Part shown: in pieces, positions 45,639-54,416 of the stretch
Position numbering within the stretch: position 1 is the stretch's first letter
How the letters are laid out: each line of letters starts with the position of its first letter
Assembly: GCF_021462415.1 (NCBI RefSeq)
Contig: NZ_JAKEDS010000003.1
Coordinates: forward strand, 666,182 to 730,181
DNA from: Rhodohalobacter sp. 614A
Lineage (GTDB): Bacteria; Bacteroidota; Rhodothermia; Balneolales; Balneolaceae
Direction: 5' to 3'
Length of the DNA stretch: 64,000 nt
Notes under the pieces: generated by a model
The model's database searches: none
What the model saw: only the letters and a program-made list of their open reading frames with translations
Told to the model about the DNA's origin: nothing
Position numbers and translations under genes: made by a program

Positions 45639-45809
45639 TTATTCCTGCTTATCGATTTTAAATTCGTCTTCTTCATTGCTCCGCGCATTGCGAAACTCTT
45701 TAATAGCCTGACCGATCCCTTTCGCCATTTTCGGAATCCTTTTGGCTCCAAAAAGTAAAAACACAACAAAAATGACAATCACCCATTCAAATCCTCCAAA
45801 TATGCCCAT
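45639..45809 (-). CDS. tatA: TatA/TatE-type twin-arginine translocase subunit
   Basis: This 56-residue protein has an N-terminal membrane helix (FEWVIVIFVVFLLFG) followed by the family hinge and amphipathic helix (AKRIPKMAKGIGQAIKEFR) and a short charged tail. It matches TatA/TatE in length and layout. The start ATG is at 45807-45809, and an almost ideal Shine-Dalgarno AGGAGG lies six bases upstream, rare among genes in this window. No tatB or tatC is nearby. It sits inside the catabolic module between the lactonase and KDG kinase genes. The four dehydratase-like enzymes upstream carry Tat signals, so a dedicated TatA for their export is a reasonable inference. Confidence 0.88.
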   Translation of the reverse strand: MGIFGGFEWVIVIFVVFLLFGAKRIPKMAKGIGQAIKEFRNARSNEEDEFKIDKQE

Positions 45810-45844
45810 TGGGTACCTCCTGTTTATTTAAATGTTTTCAACTA

Positions 45845-46846
45845 TCAGTGGAGACCTTTTTCATCTGCCGGTATGCTATAAATTCCATCCTGGGCGGCAA
45901 TGTAGAGTGTCTGATTATCAACTCCTCCAAAACTCACATTGTTCGACGGGGTGGGAGGATTGATATTTCCTAAATAACTACCTGATGAATTAAATACTTG
46001 TACGCCAAGTCCCTGGGTGGTGGCAACATACACATTTCCCTCAGCATCCACCGCCATGCCATCGCCCCCGCCTTCGGTAGCACCCTCCGGAATCTTCAGC
46101 TCCAAAAACTCTCGCTTATTGGTCACCGAACCATCCGGATGAACATCATAGGCCAGTATATATTTTCCCGGTGTATTGGCAACATAAAGCGTCTTCCCAT
46201 CCGGTGATAAACCCAGCCCGTTGGGAAACGGAATATCATCAATCACACGGCTTATCGTTCCTTCTTTACTGACGTAATATACCGCGGGAGTTTCCTGCAT
46301 CTTTTCTCCTCCTGCGATAAACTGAGAATCACTAAAATAGAGTCCCCCGTTGGAATCCACGACCAAATCATTCGGTCCGTCAATTCGGTGTCCATTATAT
46401 TCTGATGCAATTGTTTGGATGACCTGTCCATCGGGGTCCAGTTCCACCACCTTATGGCCCAGCATCTGGCAGGCGTAAATCGTGCCCTTTCTGCTGGCCT
46501 GAAGGGTCGTGGTCACCCCGTTGTCCATCGCCAGCGTATCGATTGATCCATCTGAATTTTGGCGCAAGGTGCGGCTGACCTGCGGGCTGTCAAAATTGTT
46601 GTTTGTAAAATACAATGTTCCATCCATATACAGTGGGGAACCTGCCGTATCAAAGGTGTACCCCACCGTTACCTTTATAAGCCTGGAGTCGGACGGAATG
46701 ATCTCCTCCGGATAGGAACTGGGATTGGTTTTCTCCACGGTTATCTGGTGCGAATCACCTGTTTCTTCTGACCGATGTTGACTGCAACCTGTTGCTATCA
46801 TAACACCAATAACAAGCAATATTAAAAATGATTTGAAGCCTTTCAT
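45845..46846 (-). CDS. SMP-30/gluconolactonase-family lipoprotein
   Basis: This 333-residue protein (from the ATG at 46846) has a lipoprotein signal (FLILLVIGVMIATGC, Cys21). The frame remains open upstream to a TTG at 46873, which would put nine residues before the signal. The six-bladed propeller shows the metal-site patterns HRIDGPNDLVVDSNG, FPNGLGLSPDGK and GGGDGMAVDAEGNVYVATTQG. Family members hydrolyse aldonolactones. Here it follows the PQQ dehydrogenase and is lipid-anchored, so periplasmic opening of the lactone made by that dehydrogenase is the likely role. It precedes tatA by 35 bases. Confidence 0.85.
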   Translation of the reverse strand: MKGFKSFLILLVIGVMIATGCSQHRSEETGDSHQITVEKTNPSSYPEEIIPSDSRLIKVTVGYTFDTAGSPLYMDGTLYFTNNNFDSPQVSRTLRQNSDGSIDTLAMDNGVTTTLQASRKGTIYACQMLGHKVVELDPDGQVIQTIASEYNGHRIDGPNDLVVDSNGGLYFSDSQFIAGGEKMQETPAVYYVSKEGTISRVIDDIPFPNGLGLSPDGKTLYVANTPGKYILAYDVHPDGSVTNKREFLELKIPEGATEGGGDGMAVDAEGNVYVATTQGLGVQVFNSSGSYLGNINPPTPSNNVSFGGVDNQTLYIAAQDGIYSIPADEKGLH

Positions 46847-46914
46847 AAAATTGTATGTAAGTTGTGATTTCAATTTGATATCTGATCTAAATAAACTGCA
46901 TCAACAATCTTCTG

Positions 46915-49161
46915 CTAATCGGGTAGAGCAAATGCTACAATAGCACCTCCAGGCAGCTCTTCAGTCCCCGACACAGAAATAACAATATATTGTTTACCTC
47001 CAACCATATAGGTTGCAGGAATGGCGTGCGAGGTTCCAGGCAGTGTAGCCTCCCAAAGCTTAACCCCTGTTTTCGAGTCATATGCCCGAAACTTTCGATC
47101 GGACGTTCCTCCGTTTATTAAAATACCTCCAGCAGTAGCAATGGGCCCGGGCCAGGTTTGCATCCCTGTTTCCGGCTCCCCCTCTTTTTGAAGATCCGGG
47201 TGATTGCCCAGTGGGGTTGTCCATTCATACTCACCTGTATTTAAATTCAAGGCATTTATTTTACCCCAGGGAGGTTTAACAGCGTGTCTTTTTTCAGAAT
47301 CTTCAAACCGCCGGAATGGTGTTATATTGGTGTAGCGGGCTGTAGTATCCATTCGCTGGGTTTGCTCTGCTCTCTGTTGTACAGGAGACATCTCCTCATC
47401 TTTGATATCATACAGATAAGCCGTGATCGCCATTCTCTGCTGCCTGTCAAGAATACTTTCAAAGGACTGCATGCGGCCTCCGCCCTCCGTAATCACTTCA
47501 TAAGCATCTCTTCTGGACAATCTTTCTTTCACATTCAAAAGTGAAGGAATTATCCCCTCCTGTCCGCTCCTGTCTAAGCCGTGGCAGGATGCGCAATACG
47601 TCTCATAAAGAGTACGTCCCCTTTCATACACAGATTGATCCGCAAGTTCTTCTTCTGAAGGTTCCTTCAATTTTCGCAGCGTTACAATCTCAGGCCAGTT
47701 ATTTGAAATAAAATACAGCATGTGACTCTCAGCATCATAAGCTGCCCCACCCCACTCGGCTCCGCCCCGGGTACCCGGACTATTCAGCGTCCCCTCATGA
47801 GAAGGAGGAGTATAAAGCCCTTCGTGACGCAAACTTTGAAGCTTTTTGAGTATCGTATCATAGGAAGCTTCTGAAAAACGATTTAAATCATCCGGTGTAA
47901 TATGCTGATCGACAAACGGTTCCGGTTTTAATGGAAAGGGTTGGGTGGGCCAGGCTTCTTCACCCGGAAGGTGTGATTCAGGTACTTCTTTCTCTTCAAC
48001 CGGGAAAAGGGGTTCTCCGGTCTCCCGGTCAAACAAAAACAGAAAGCCCATTTTCGTGAGCTGTGCCACAGCATCTACATCTTCTCCATTGCGTTCTACC
48101 GTAACCAGGTTAGGCGGGGCAGGCAGATCATAATCCCACAAATCATGATGAACGATTTGGTAGTGCCATATATACTCGCCTGTTTTAGCATCAAGAACCA
48201 ACAAGCTGTTGCCATACAAATTCTTACCTAATCGATTCCCTCCATAGAAATCATATGTTGGAGACCCCAAGGGTAAAAACACCCATCCGCGTTCTCTGTC
48301 CACACTCATTCCCGCCCAGTTATTAACCCCTCCAATATATTTCCAGGCATCTTTGGGCCATGTTTGGTATCCCGGCTCACCCGGATGAGGTATGGTATGA
48401 AACGTCCATTCCATTTCTCCGGTTCGCACATTATATGCCCGAATATGTCCCGGAACTTCTCCATAATCCTCCGAAAGTTGTGAGCCCATGATCAAAATAT
48501 CCTGGTAAACCGCACCCGGAGAAGATGCACTCACTGATATATTTTCAGAATCTACTCCGAGTCCCTCATTAAGACTTACTTTACCATTTTTTCCGAATGA
48601 AGAAATCGCCTTCCCTGTGATCGCATTCACAGCAAAGAGAAATTCACCGGCGGTAAAAAGAATTCTTTTGTCATCCCCATCTTCCCAATAGGTAACTCCA
48701 CGATTTAGCCCTCGTCCCCCTTCTCCGTCGAAAGGATCAAATCTCCAGATTTGTTGTCCTGTATCGGCATCCAAGGCATACAGCTTTAATCCACCATCCG
48801 TCACATACATCACATCATCAATAACAACAGGGTTAGATTCTACTTTTCGATACCTCCTGCCTTCCGGTACATCCTGGGGATAAAATGTCCAGGCTACCTC
48901 TAACCTGCTTACATTTTCCGTATTGATTTGAGTTAATTCCGAAAAGCTGCTGCTACCTTCATCACTTTTATATATCGGCCATTCAGAAGGTGAATAATCC
49001 CTGTTAGATTCACAACCTATTAGTATCATGATGAGTAAGAAGTGAACAATCCTCAACTTCCTAAAGTATGTATTATCCGGATACTCACTTCGGGAAACAT
49101 CATCAGAAAAAAGCTTTCTATCTAAGAGATAAAAACGGTTTTTAACTCTGCTCTTATTCAT
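46915..49161 (-). CDS. PQQ-dependent dehydrogenase with inserted cytochrome c domain (module C)
   Basis: This 748-residue quinoprotein is a paralogue of the gene at 5166-7334. It has a lipoprotein signal (VHFLLIMILIGC, Cys50), propeller-blade repeats such as LDADTGQQIWRF and LDAKTGEYIWHY, and one heme site (CASCH, residues 523-527). It belongs to the glucose/quinate/shikimate dehydrogenase group and should oxidise an aldose or polyol in the periplasm. The next gene encodes a lactonase, so an aldose-to-lactone reaction is likely. The N-terminal 33 residues before the signal are unusual and may mean a later, non-ATG start. The NCKYC segment of the module A copy is absent. Confidence 0.88.
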   Translation of the reverse strand: MNKSRVKNRFYLLDRKLFSDDVSRSEYPDNTYFRKLRIVHFLLIMILIGCESNRDYSPSEWPIYKSDEGSSSFSELTQINTENVSRLEVAWTFYPQDVPEGRRYRKVESNPVVIDDVMYVTDGGLKLYALDADTGQQIWRFDPFDGEGGRGLNRGVTYWEDGDDKRILFTAGEFLFAVNAITGKAISSFGKNGKVSLNEGLGVDSENISVSASSPGAVYQDILIMGSQLSEDYGEVPGHIRAYNVRTGEMEWTFHTIPHPGEPGYQTWPKDAWKYIGGVNNWAGMSVDRERGWVFLPLGSPTYDFYGGNRLGKNLYGNSLLVLDAKTGEYIWHYQIVHHDLWDYDLPAPPNLVTVERNGEDVDAVAQLTKMGFLFLFDRETGEPLFPVEEKEVPESHLPGEEAWPTQPFPLKPEPFVDQHITPDDLNRFSEASYDTILKKLQSLRHEGLYTPPSHEGTLNSPGTRGGAEWGGAAYDAESHMLYFISNNWPEIVTLRKLKEPSEEELADQSVYERGRTLYETYCASCHGLDRSGQEGIIPSLLNVKERLSRRDAYEVITEGGGRMQSFESILDRQQRMAITAYLYDIKDEEMSPVQQRAEQTQRMDTTARYTNITPFRRFEDSEKRHAVKPPWGKINALNLNTGEYEWTTPLGNHPDLQKEGEPETGMQTWPGPIATAGGILINGGTSDRKFRAYDSKTGVKLWEATLPGTSHAIPATYMVGGKQYIVISVSGTEELPGGAIVAFALPD

Positions 49162-49228
49162 TAGATCTATAAGCTGTTCAAATAGTGTTTAATTATTTTT
49201 TGTAAATGATTTATTTGATTGCTCAGCG

Positions 49229-50626
49229 TCAGCTCCAAAGACGATCCCAGGATTGGCTCTCATCCCATTCTGGTGTAGGTTCAAAAAAACCGATGTCTTG
49301 ATCCATATGCTCTTTCACTACTTCTTCATTAAGCTCCACGCCAATGCCGGGTTTTTCTGGTACAGGCACATAACCATCCTGTACAATCGGCTTCTTCACT
49401 CCGGTAACCAGATCATCGTACCAAGGGTTATCAACAAAATGATGCTCTAACCAAAGAAAATTTTGAGTTGCCGCCGCGGCATGAACAGCTCCTAAGAAAG
49501 ATACCGGAGATGAAGCATGGTGCAGTTGCATAGGAATGCCATGCTGTTGAGCATAATCACCGATCTTTTTTGTTTCCAGTAAACCACCACACCCTACCGG
49601 ATCGGGATGAATGACATTAATTGCCTGATTATCAATTAATTCTTTGAATCCTCCTTTTAGCATAAAGATATCTTCCCCAGTCTGTGTGGGAGTGGTTGTG
49701 GATTCAGTAATTCTCTTCCACTGGTTGGTATAGGTCCAGGGGATCAGATCTTCCATGTACGCTAAATTGTAGGGTTCAGCAGCGCGTGCCAGTTTTATGG
49801 CTTCATTGACATCAAAATGTCCCCAGTGATCCGTTCCCATTGGAATTTCGTATCCAATTTGCGACCGCATGACATCCACATACTCCATGAGTTTATCGAT
49901 ACCCTTTTCCGTTACCTGTACACGTGTGAATGGATGTTTAGTATTTGAATAACTGCCGGGGATAGCATTCCAACCGCTCATTCCTCCCGGCTGATTCTTC
50001 CAAAAATCGGCATTAATAAGTGCTCCTTCTACATCTTCAATAAGAGCGATCCCTATATCCATCTTTAAAGAAGTATATCCCGCATCTACACGCTCCTGCA
50101 TCCGACGTGCATATTCCTGAGGATCACGAGACATGGTTGTATCGCAATAGATACGTACTTTATCACGGTATTTGCCGCCCAACATTTGATAAACAGGGAC
50201 ACCGTAAGCCTTTCCGGCTAAATCCCAAAGAGCTGTTTCTACACCAGAAACTCCGCCCCCTTGCCGTCCATGGTGTCCAAATTGATTAATGATTTTAAAC
50301 AGCTTTTCGACATTACAAGGATTTTCTCCTAAAATCCTGCTCTTCAGCATCAGTGCATAGCGATAATCGCCGATATCCCGTACATCTCCGTGGCCTACAA
50401 TTCCCTGATTTGTATAAATCCTGATAATGGGGGTTCTCAGTACTCTTGTCACGCGAAGATCTGTAATCTTGAGATCAGAAGGGCTGGAGTTTCGTTTAAC
50501 ATTCTGGCTTGCGTAAGCTATCTGATCTTCTAATGGAGACAAGGTTAAACCTGCCAGGCTCAACCCGCCTAACCCCATTTTTTTCAAAAAATTACGGCGA
50601 CCATTGGCCTCTTCATTCTGCTTCAT
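49229..50626 (-). CDS. Tat-exported enolase-superfamily sugar-acid dehydratase, copy 1
   Basis: This 465-residue mandelate racemase/muconate lactonizing-family enzyme has a twin-arginine signal (GRRNFLKKMGLGGLSLAGL). Its catalytic features are the LKMDIG strand (K188), metal ligands D266 (GTDHWGH), E292 (YMEDL) and E318 (TGEDIF), and the QLHHASSP histidines (369-370). The set fits acid-sugar dehydratases that turn aldonates into 2-keto-3-deoxy acids. The Tat signal places it in the periplasm, whereas the well-known family members are cytoplasmic. It is a close paralogue of 51932-53356, with the BASS transporter gene between them. The sugar-acid stereoisomer is unknown. Confidence 0.85.
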   Translation of the reverse strand: MKQNEEANGRRNFLKKMGLGGLSLAGLTLSPLEDQIAYASQNVKRNSSPSDLKITDLRVTRVLRTPIIRIYTNQGIVGHGDVRDIGDYRYALMLKSRILGENPCNVEKLFKIINQFGHHGRQGGGVSGVETALWDLAGKAYGVPVYQMLGGKYRDKVRIYCDTTMSRDPQEYARRMQERVDAGYTSLKMDIGIALIEDVEGALINADFWKNQPGGMSGWNAIPGSYSNTKHPFTRVQVTEKGIDKLMEYVDVMRSQIGYEIPMGTDHWGHFDVNEAIKLARAAEPYNLAYMEDLIPWTYTNQWKRITESTTTPTQTGEDIFMLKGGFKELIDNQAINVIHPDPVGCGGLLETKKIGDYAQQHGIPMQLHHASSPVSFLGAVHAAAATQNFLWLEHHFVDNPWYDDLVTGVKKPIVQDGYVPVPEKPGIGVELNEEVVKEHMDQDIGFFEPTPEWDESQSWDRLWS

Positions 50627-50700
50627 AACAATTTAATTATCGGGTTTCTATTCTTTCAGTCAGACTATTTTTATAACTCTCTTATAACATGTAGAGGGTT

Positions 50701-51816
50701 TTATTGAATGGGTAAGTTTTCGGCGTTTTCTGCCTCTTCTTTTAAAGCTTTGCGCCGCCACCAGTTGGCTAATGTTGAACCGGATACGTTCATCCACGGG
50801 CCAAAAACAGCCGGGGCTAAACCCACTGTAGCGATTTTTCCCATCTCTGCAGCAAGTCCGGAGGCCATTCCCCCGTTTTGCATTCCTACCTCTAACGCAA
50901 TTGTCCGGCAGGATTTCTCGTCCATTCCTAACAGACGACCACCCCAGTAGCCTAAAAAATATCCTACTCCATTATGGATGATAGCAGCCAGGACCAATAA
51001 AAGACCAATGGATACCAGCGAATCCCTGCCGGCAGCTGTTATCACGGTAATGATGACAGCAATACCTACCATTGAGACCACCGGCATTACATCATCCAGC
51101 CATTGTGCTTTTCCATGAAGAAAATGGTTGAATATAAGTCCCAGCACTATGGGCAAAATAATCATATTGAGAATACTCCACATCATCCCTAAAGCGTCAA
51201 TCGGCACAAACTGGCCAGCTAAAAACTCCATTAATAAAGGTGTTATGAATGGAGAGACCATCGTGGCAACAGCCGTTAACGTGATGGAAAGAGCTAAATC
51301 GGCTTCTGCAATAAAAGCCATCACATTGGAGGCCACACCGCCGGGGCAAGAGCCAATTAGTACTACGCCTGCAGCAATTTCAGCCGGAAATCCAAATGTC
51401 AATGCCAAACTAATACCTACTAACGGCATAATTGTAAACTGGCAAACCATGCCTACTAAAACTCCGCGCGGTCGTTTCAGTACACCTTTAAAATCATTGA
51501 TGCTGAGCTGAGTCCCCATTCCAAACATAATTATTTGAATCAATGGAACAATTAGCACAGTGGTGTTAAAACCACCTATCTCAACAATCATATCGGGATA
51601 AAACATTGCAAATGAAACCGAAGCAAATATCCAGATTGAAAAGGCAAATGATTTAAATAATGTATCGGTACCTCGCACACCCAGCGCCAGGGTTATAAAC
51701 ATCGCAATTGTCAGAGGCCCGATAACAGATGATCCATACCCGGCAATGAGTGCCCCAAGAGTAGCTATAAAGAAACATCCGCTTACATATAAAAGCGCTC
51801 GATAAAATCTATGCAT
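50701..51816 (-). CDS. Bile acid:sodium symporter (BASS) family transporter
   Basis: This 371-residue inner-membrane protein has about ten hydrophobic segments and BASS-family text: MGTQLSINDFKGVLKRPRGV, VLIGSCPGGVASNVMAFIAE and LEVGMQNGGMASGLAAEMG. BASS proteins import organic anions with sodium. The gene lies between two paralogous dehydratase genes, so the inferred cargo is the dehydratase product, a 2-keto-3-deoxy acid, on its way to the cytoplasmic KDG kinase. The classical KDG permease KdgT is a different family, considered related at superfamily level. Pyruvate or another acid is the alternative cargo. Confidence 0.82.
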   Translation of the reverse strand: MHRFYRALLYVSGCFFIATLGALIAGYGSSVIGPLTIAMFITLALGVRGTDTLFKSFAFSIWIFASVSFAMFYPDMIVEIGGFNTTVLIVPLIQIIMFGMGTQLSINDFKGVLKRPRGVLVGMVCQFTIMPLVGISLALTFGFPAEIAAGVVLIGSCPGGVASNVMAFIAEADLALSITLTAVATMVSPFITPLLMEFLAGQFVPIDALGMMWSILNMIILPIVLGLIFNHFLHGKAQWLDDVMPVVSMVGIAVIITVITAAGRDSLVSIGLLLVLAAIIHNGVGYFLGYWGGRLLGMDEKSCRTIALEVGMQNGGMASGLAAEMGKIATVGLAPAVFGPWMNVSGSTLANWWRRKALKEEAENAENLPIQ

Positions 51817-51931
51817 AATAATTTTACTCGGTTATTTGATCATATAATAGATAAAGCAAGACCAAATGCTGTCCATAAAACCATTCAGTCGTTGCCTTAT
51901 CAATGAAAATCAGGTTTGAACAAAGAATTCA

Positions 51932-53356
51932 CTAACTCCAAAGACGATCCCAGGATCGTGGTTCATCCCACTCGGGGGTCGGCTCAAAAAACCCTGAATC
52001 TTCGGTTAAATTTGCTTTGATTGCTTCTTCGTTCAATTCAAATCCAAGGCCCGGTTTTTCGGGAACGGGTACATATCCTTCATCGAAAACTACAGTATCA
52101 TCTGAAATCAGGCTGTACCAGGCATCGTTTTCTACTGAATGATGCTCTAACCACATAAAATTCTGTGTAGCTGCCGCAGCATGAACAGACCCAAAAAAAC
52201 CAATGGGAGATCCCGCGTAATGAAGCATCATGCCAATACCACCGTCTTCGGCATAATCGCCAATCCGTTTGGTTTCCAGAATGCCTCCGGCGGACCCTAA
52301 ATCAGGATGCACCATATTCACTGCCTGTTTATCAATCAATTCTTTAAACCCACCTTCGAGCCCAAAAATATCCTCACCGGTTACGGTGGGTGTGGTAGTT
52401 GAATTGGTGATCTGCTTCCATTTATCCACCCATTTCCAGGCTACGAGATCTTCCATATATGAAAGTGTATAAGGCTCTAATCGCCGGGCAAGTTTTATGG
52501 CTTCGTCTACATCGAAGTGCCCTGTATGATCGATTCCAAGAGGAATTTCGTATCCAATAGTATCACGCATTACACTCACAAACTCTTCAATTTTATCCAA
52601 ACCTTTTTCTGTTATCTGGATACGTGTGAACGGATGATCGATCTGGCCATATTCGTCGGGGGTTCCCGAATATTGACTTTGCAAGCGCCTTTCGCCTTGT
52701 GGAGAATGATGATATGTATTTGTAAGCGCTCCGGGAATATTGGCTACCAATCCAATTCCAATATCCATTTTTAAAGCTGTATATCCTTTATCTACCCGCG
52801 TTTTTTTCATTCGATCAGCAAATACTTTGGGATCTCTGGCTCCAGCTGTATCAGCATAAAGCCGGATTTTATCGCGGTATTTACCTCCTAAAAGCTGATA
52901 AACGGGAACTCCGTATGCTTTCCCGGCCAGATCCCACAAGGCAGTTTCAACACCGGCTACTCCGCCACCCTGCCGTCCATGAAAACCAAACTGGCGAATT
53001 ATTTTAAAAAGTTTTTCGACGTTGCATGGATTCTCACCCAAAATTCGGCTTTTCAACATCAGGGCATAGCGTGGATCGCCATCATCCCGTACTTCACCAT
53101 AACCGGAAATTCCCTGGTTGGTATCGATACGTATAATGGGAATCCGAAAGGGTATCCCGTCAACTTCTGCGATTCGCATGTCCGTTATCTTAAGCTCTGA
53201 CGGGGAAGAACTTCGATTTACTGTAGACGTTATATGTTCGATCTGATTATGATAAGGGTTCATTATCATGGAACCGAGTCCTAATCCGCCTAAACTTGCC
53301 TTTTTCAGAAAAGTTCTACGATCTTCACCTTTACCATTGTTTATCTTATTACTCAT
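51932..53356 (-). CDS. Tat-exported enolase-superfamily sugar-acid dehydratase, copy 2
   Basis: This 474-residue protein has a twin-arginine signal (EDRRTFLKKASLGGLGLGS). It has the same active-site layout as the gene at 49229: LKMDIG, GIDHTGHFDV, YMEDLVAW and TGEDIFG, and it even shares the C-terminus WDRLWS. A notable difference is in the last catalytic region, where LHYAGSP replaces the LHHASSP of copy 1, so one of the paired histidines is Tyr. This suggests different stereospecificity. It is probably periplasmic. The gene sits 47 bases after the RraA-like gene. The two copies look like a gene duplication separated by a transporter gene. Confidence 0.85.
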   Translation of the reverse strand: MSNKINNGKGEDRRTFLKKASLGGLGLGSMIMNPYHNQIEHITSTVNRSSSPSELKITDMRIAEVDGIPFRIPIIRIDTNQGISGYGEVRDDGDPRYALMLKSRILGENPCNVEKLFKIIRQFGFHGRQGGGVAGVETALWDLAGKAYGVPVYQLLGGKYRDKIRLYADTAGARDPKVFADRMKKTRVDKGYTALKMDIGIGLVANIPGALTNTYHHSPQGERRLQSQYSGTPDEYGQIDHPFTRIQITEKGLDKIEEFVSVMRDTIGYEIPLGIDHTGHFDVDEAIKLARRLEPYTLSYMEDLVAWKWVDKWKQITNSTTTPTVTGEDIFGLEGGFKELIDKQAVNMVHPDLGSAGGILETKRIGDYAEDGGIGMMLHYAGSPIGFFGSVHAAAATQNFMWLEHHSVENDAWYSLISDDTVVFDEGYVPVPEKPGLGFELNEEAIKANLTEDSGFFEPTPEWDEPRSWDRLWS

Positions 53357-53403
53357 AAATCACTGTTTATATTTTAATTGTCTTTTAAAAAATTGAGCCT
53401 TAC

Positions 53404-54345
53404 CTATTCATCTTTCATCAGATTATCAATCGTTGTTTGGCTAACTCCGATTTCTTCCTTCAGGCGTTTACTATTTGTTTCTACCCAGTTTTTGAAATCT
53501 TCTTCAATTTCTTCAGTCCATTTTGTATCCATCTGACCCGCGGTATAAGTACCGTTGCGAACTTTTTCATGGGCAAAAGTGTCGCGCACACGAATTACTT
53601 CTGATTGGTCCACTACTTTTTGAGCAAGATGAGCAGGGATAAATACAACGCCTTCTTTTTTGGCTAATACAATATCCCCCGGCATAACAGTAACTTGTCC
53701 GATTCGTGTGGGGGTATTCAGCCCAACCAACATCATTTCCTGGATATATGACGGATGCCATGCCCTTACGAAAGCATTGAATCCTTCAATTTCAGAAAGT
53801 CCTTCTCGATCTCTTGAAGAACCATGAAATACCACTCCATTTCCTGAATTGGCAAAAATGGTATTCCCAAGCCTGTCGCCAATCAATGTTCCGTCTTTTA
53901 CCTTGCCGTAACCATCTGCGATGTACACATCTCCCTGTTCCAGCATATCAATAGGCCATGTATTGGGAGGGCCAGACCGGCCATCGCTTTCGCCTTGCGT
54001 GGTTATATGTTCTTGAACGTCAGGGCGAGCCGGCATATAGGTTGCTGTTAGTGCCCGGCCAACAATCGGTTCATCCGGATGTAAAATCTCCCATGTTCCG
54101 CCTTCAAATTGGTTATGATATCCATCTCTGCGTATAATGCCCCACGCCTCTTCGATGGTCACATGTTCCATTCGTTCTAAAATGCTTTGGGGTACTTTAG
54201 GGCGGCCATCTTCAAAGCGTTCTCCATCCCACTTCGGAGTGAGGGCAATTAGTTTTTCTTTGGAAATGGTTTGGGCTTTCAATGAAAATTGGAAAACCAC
54301 GCAAAATGTAAATAAGAGTGCTAAGGTGTATTTTAAATGCTTCAT
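53404..54345 (-). CDS. Exported RraA-family (HMG/CHA aldolase-like) protein
   Basis: This 313-residue protein has a Sec signal (YTLALLFTFCVVFQFSLKAQ). The RraA-like core covers about residues 60-270, with GRALTATYMPA, DRLGNTIFANSGNGVVFHG, the SSRDREGL turn and GDIVLAKKEGVVFIPAHLA. RraA-family proteins include metal-dependent aldolases for oxo-acids as well as RNase E inhibitors; the enzyme-type core and the sugar-acid context favour an aldolase-like lyase. Its export is unusual. If it cleaves a 2-keto-3-deoxy acid, it would offer a periplasmic alternative to the kinase route. Catalysis is not proven from sequence. It is flanked by a UxuA-like and a dehydratase gene. Confidence 0.8.
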   Translation of the reverse strand: MKHLKYTLALLFTFCVVFQFSLKAQTISKEKLIALTPKWDGERFEDGRPKVPQSILERMEHVTIEEAWGIIRRDGYHNQFEGGTWEILHPDEPIVGRALTATYMPARPDVQEHITTQGESDGRSGPPNTWPIDMLEQGDVYIADGYGKVKDGTLIGDRLGNTIFANSGNGVVFHGSSRDREGLSEIEGFNAFVRAWHPSYIQEMMLVGLNTPTRIGQVTVMPGDIVLAKKEGVVFIPAHLAQKVVDQSEVIRVRDTFAHEKVRNGTYTAGQMDTKWTEEIEEDFKNWVETNSKRLKEEIGVSQTTIDNLMKDE

Positions 54346-54416
54346 GTTGATCGATTTTCTTTATTTATTTTTATTAGTTCCCATGTTCGTAGTTGTTATG
54401 ACCTGTTGTGAATAGA

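Noticed and set aside
50701..51816. KdgT permease as identity of the transporter
   Set aside because: The motifs are those of the BASS family; KdgT is a separate family. A keto-deoxy acid cargo remains an inference from context.
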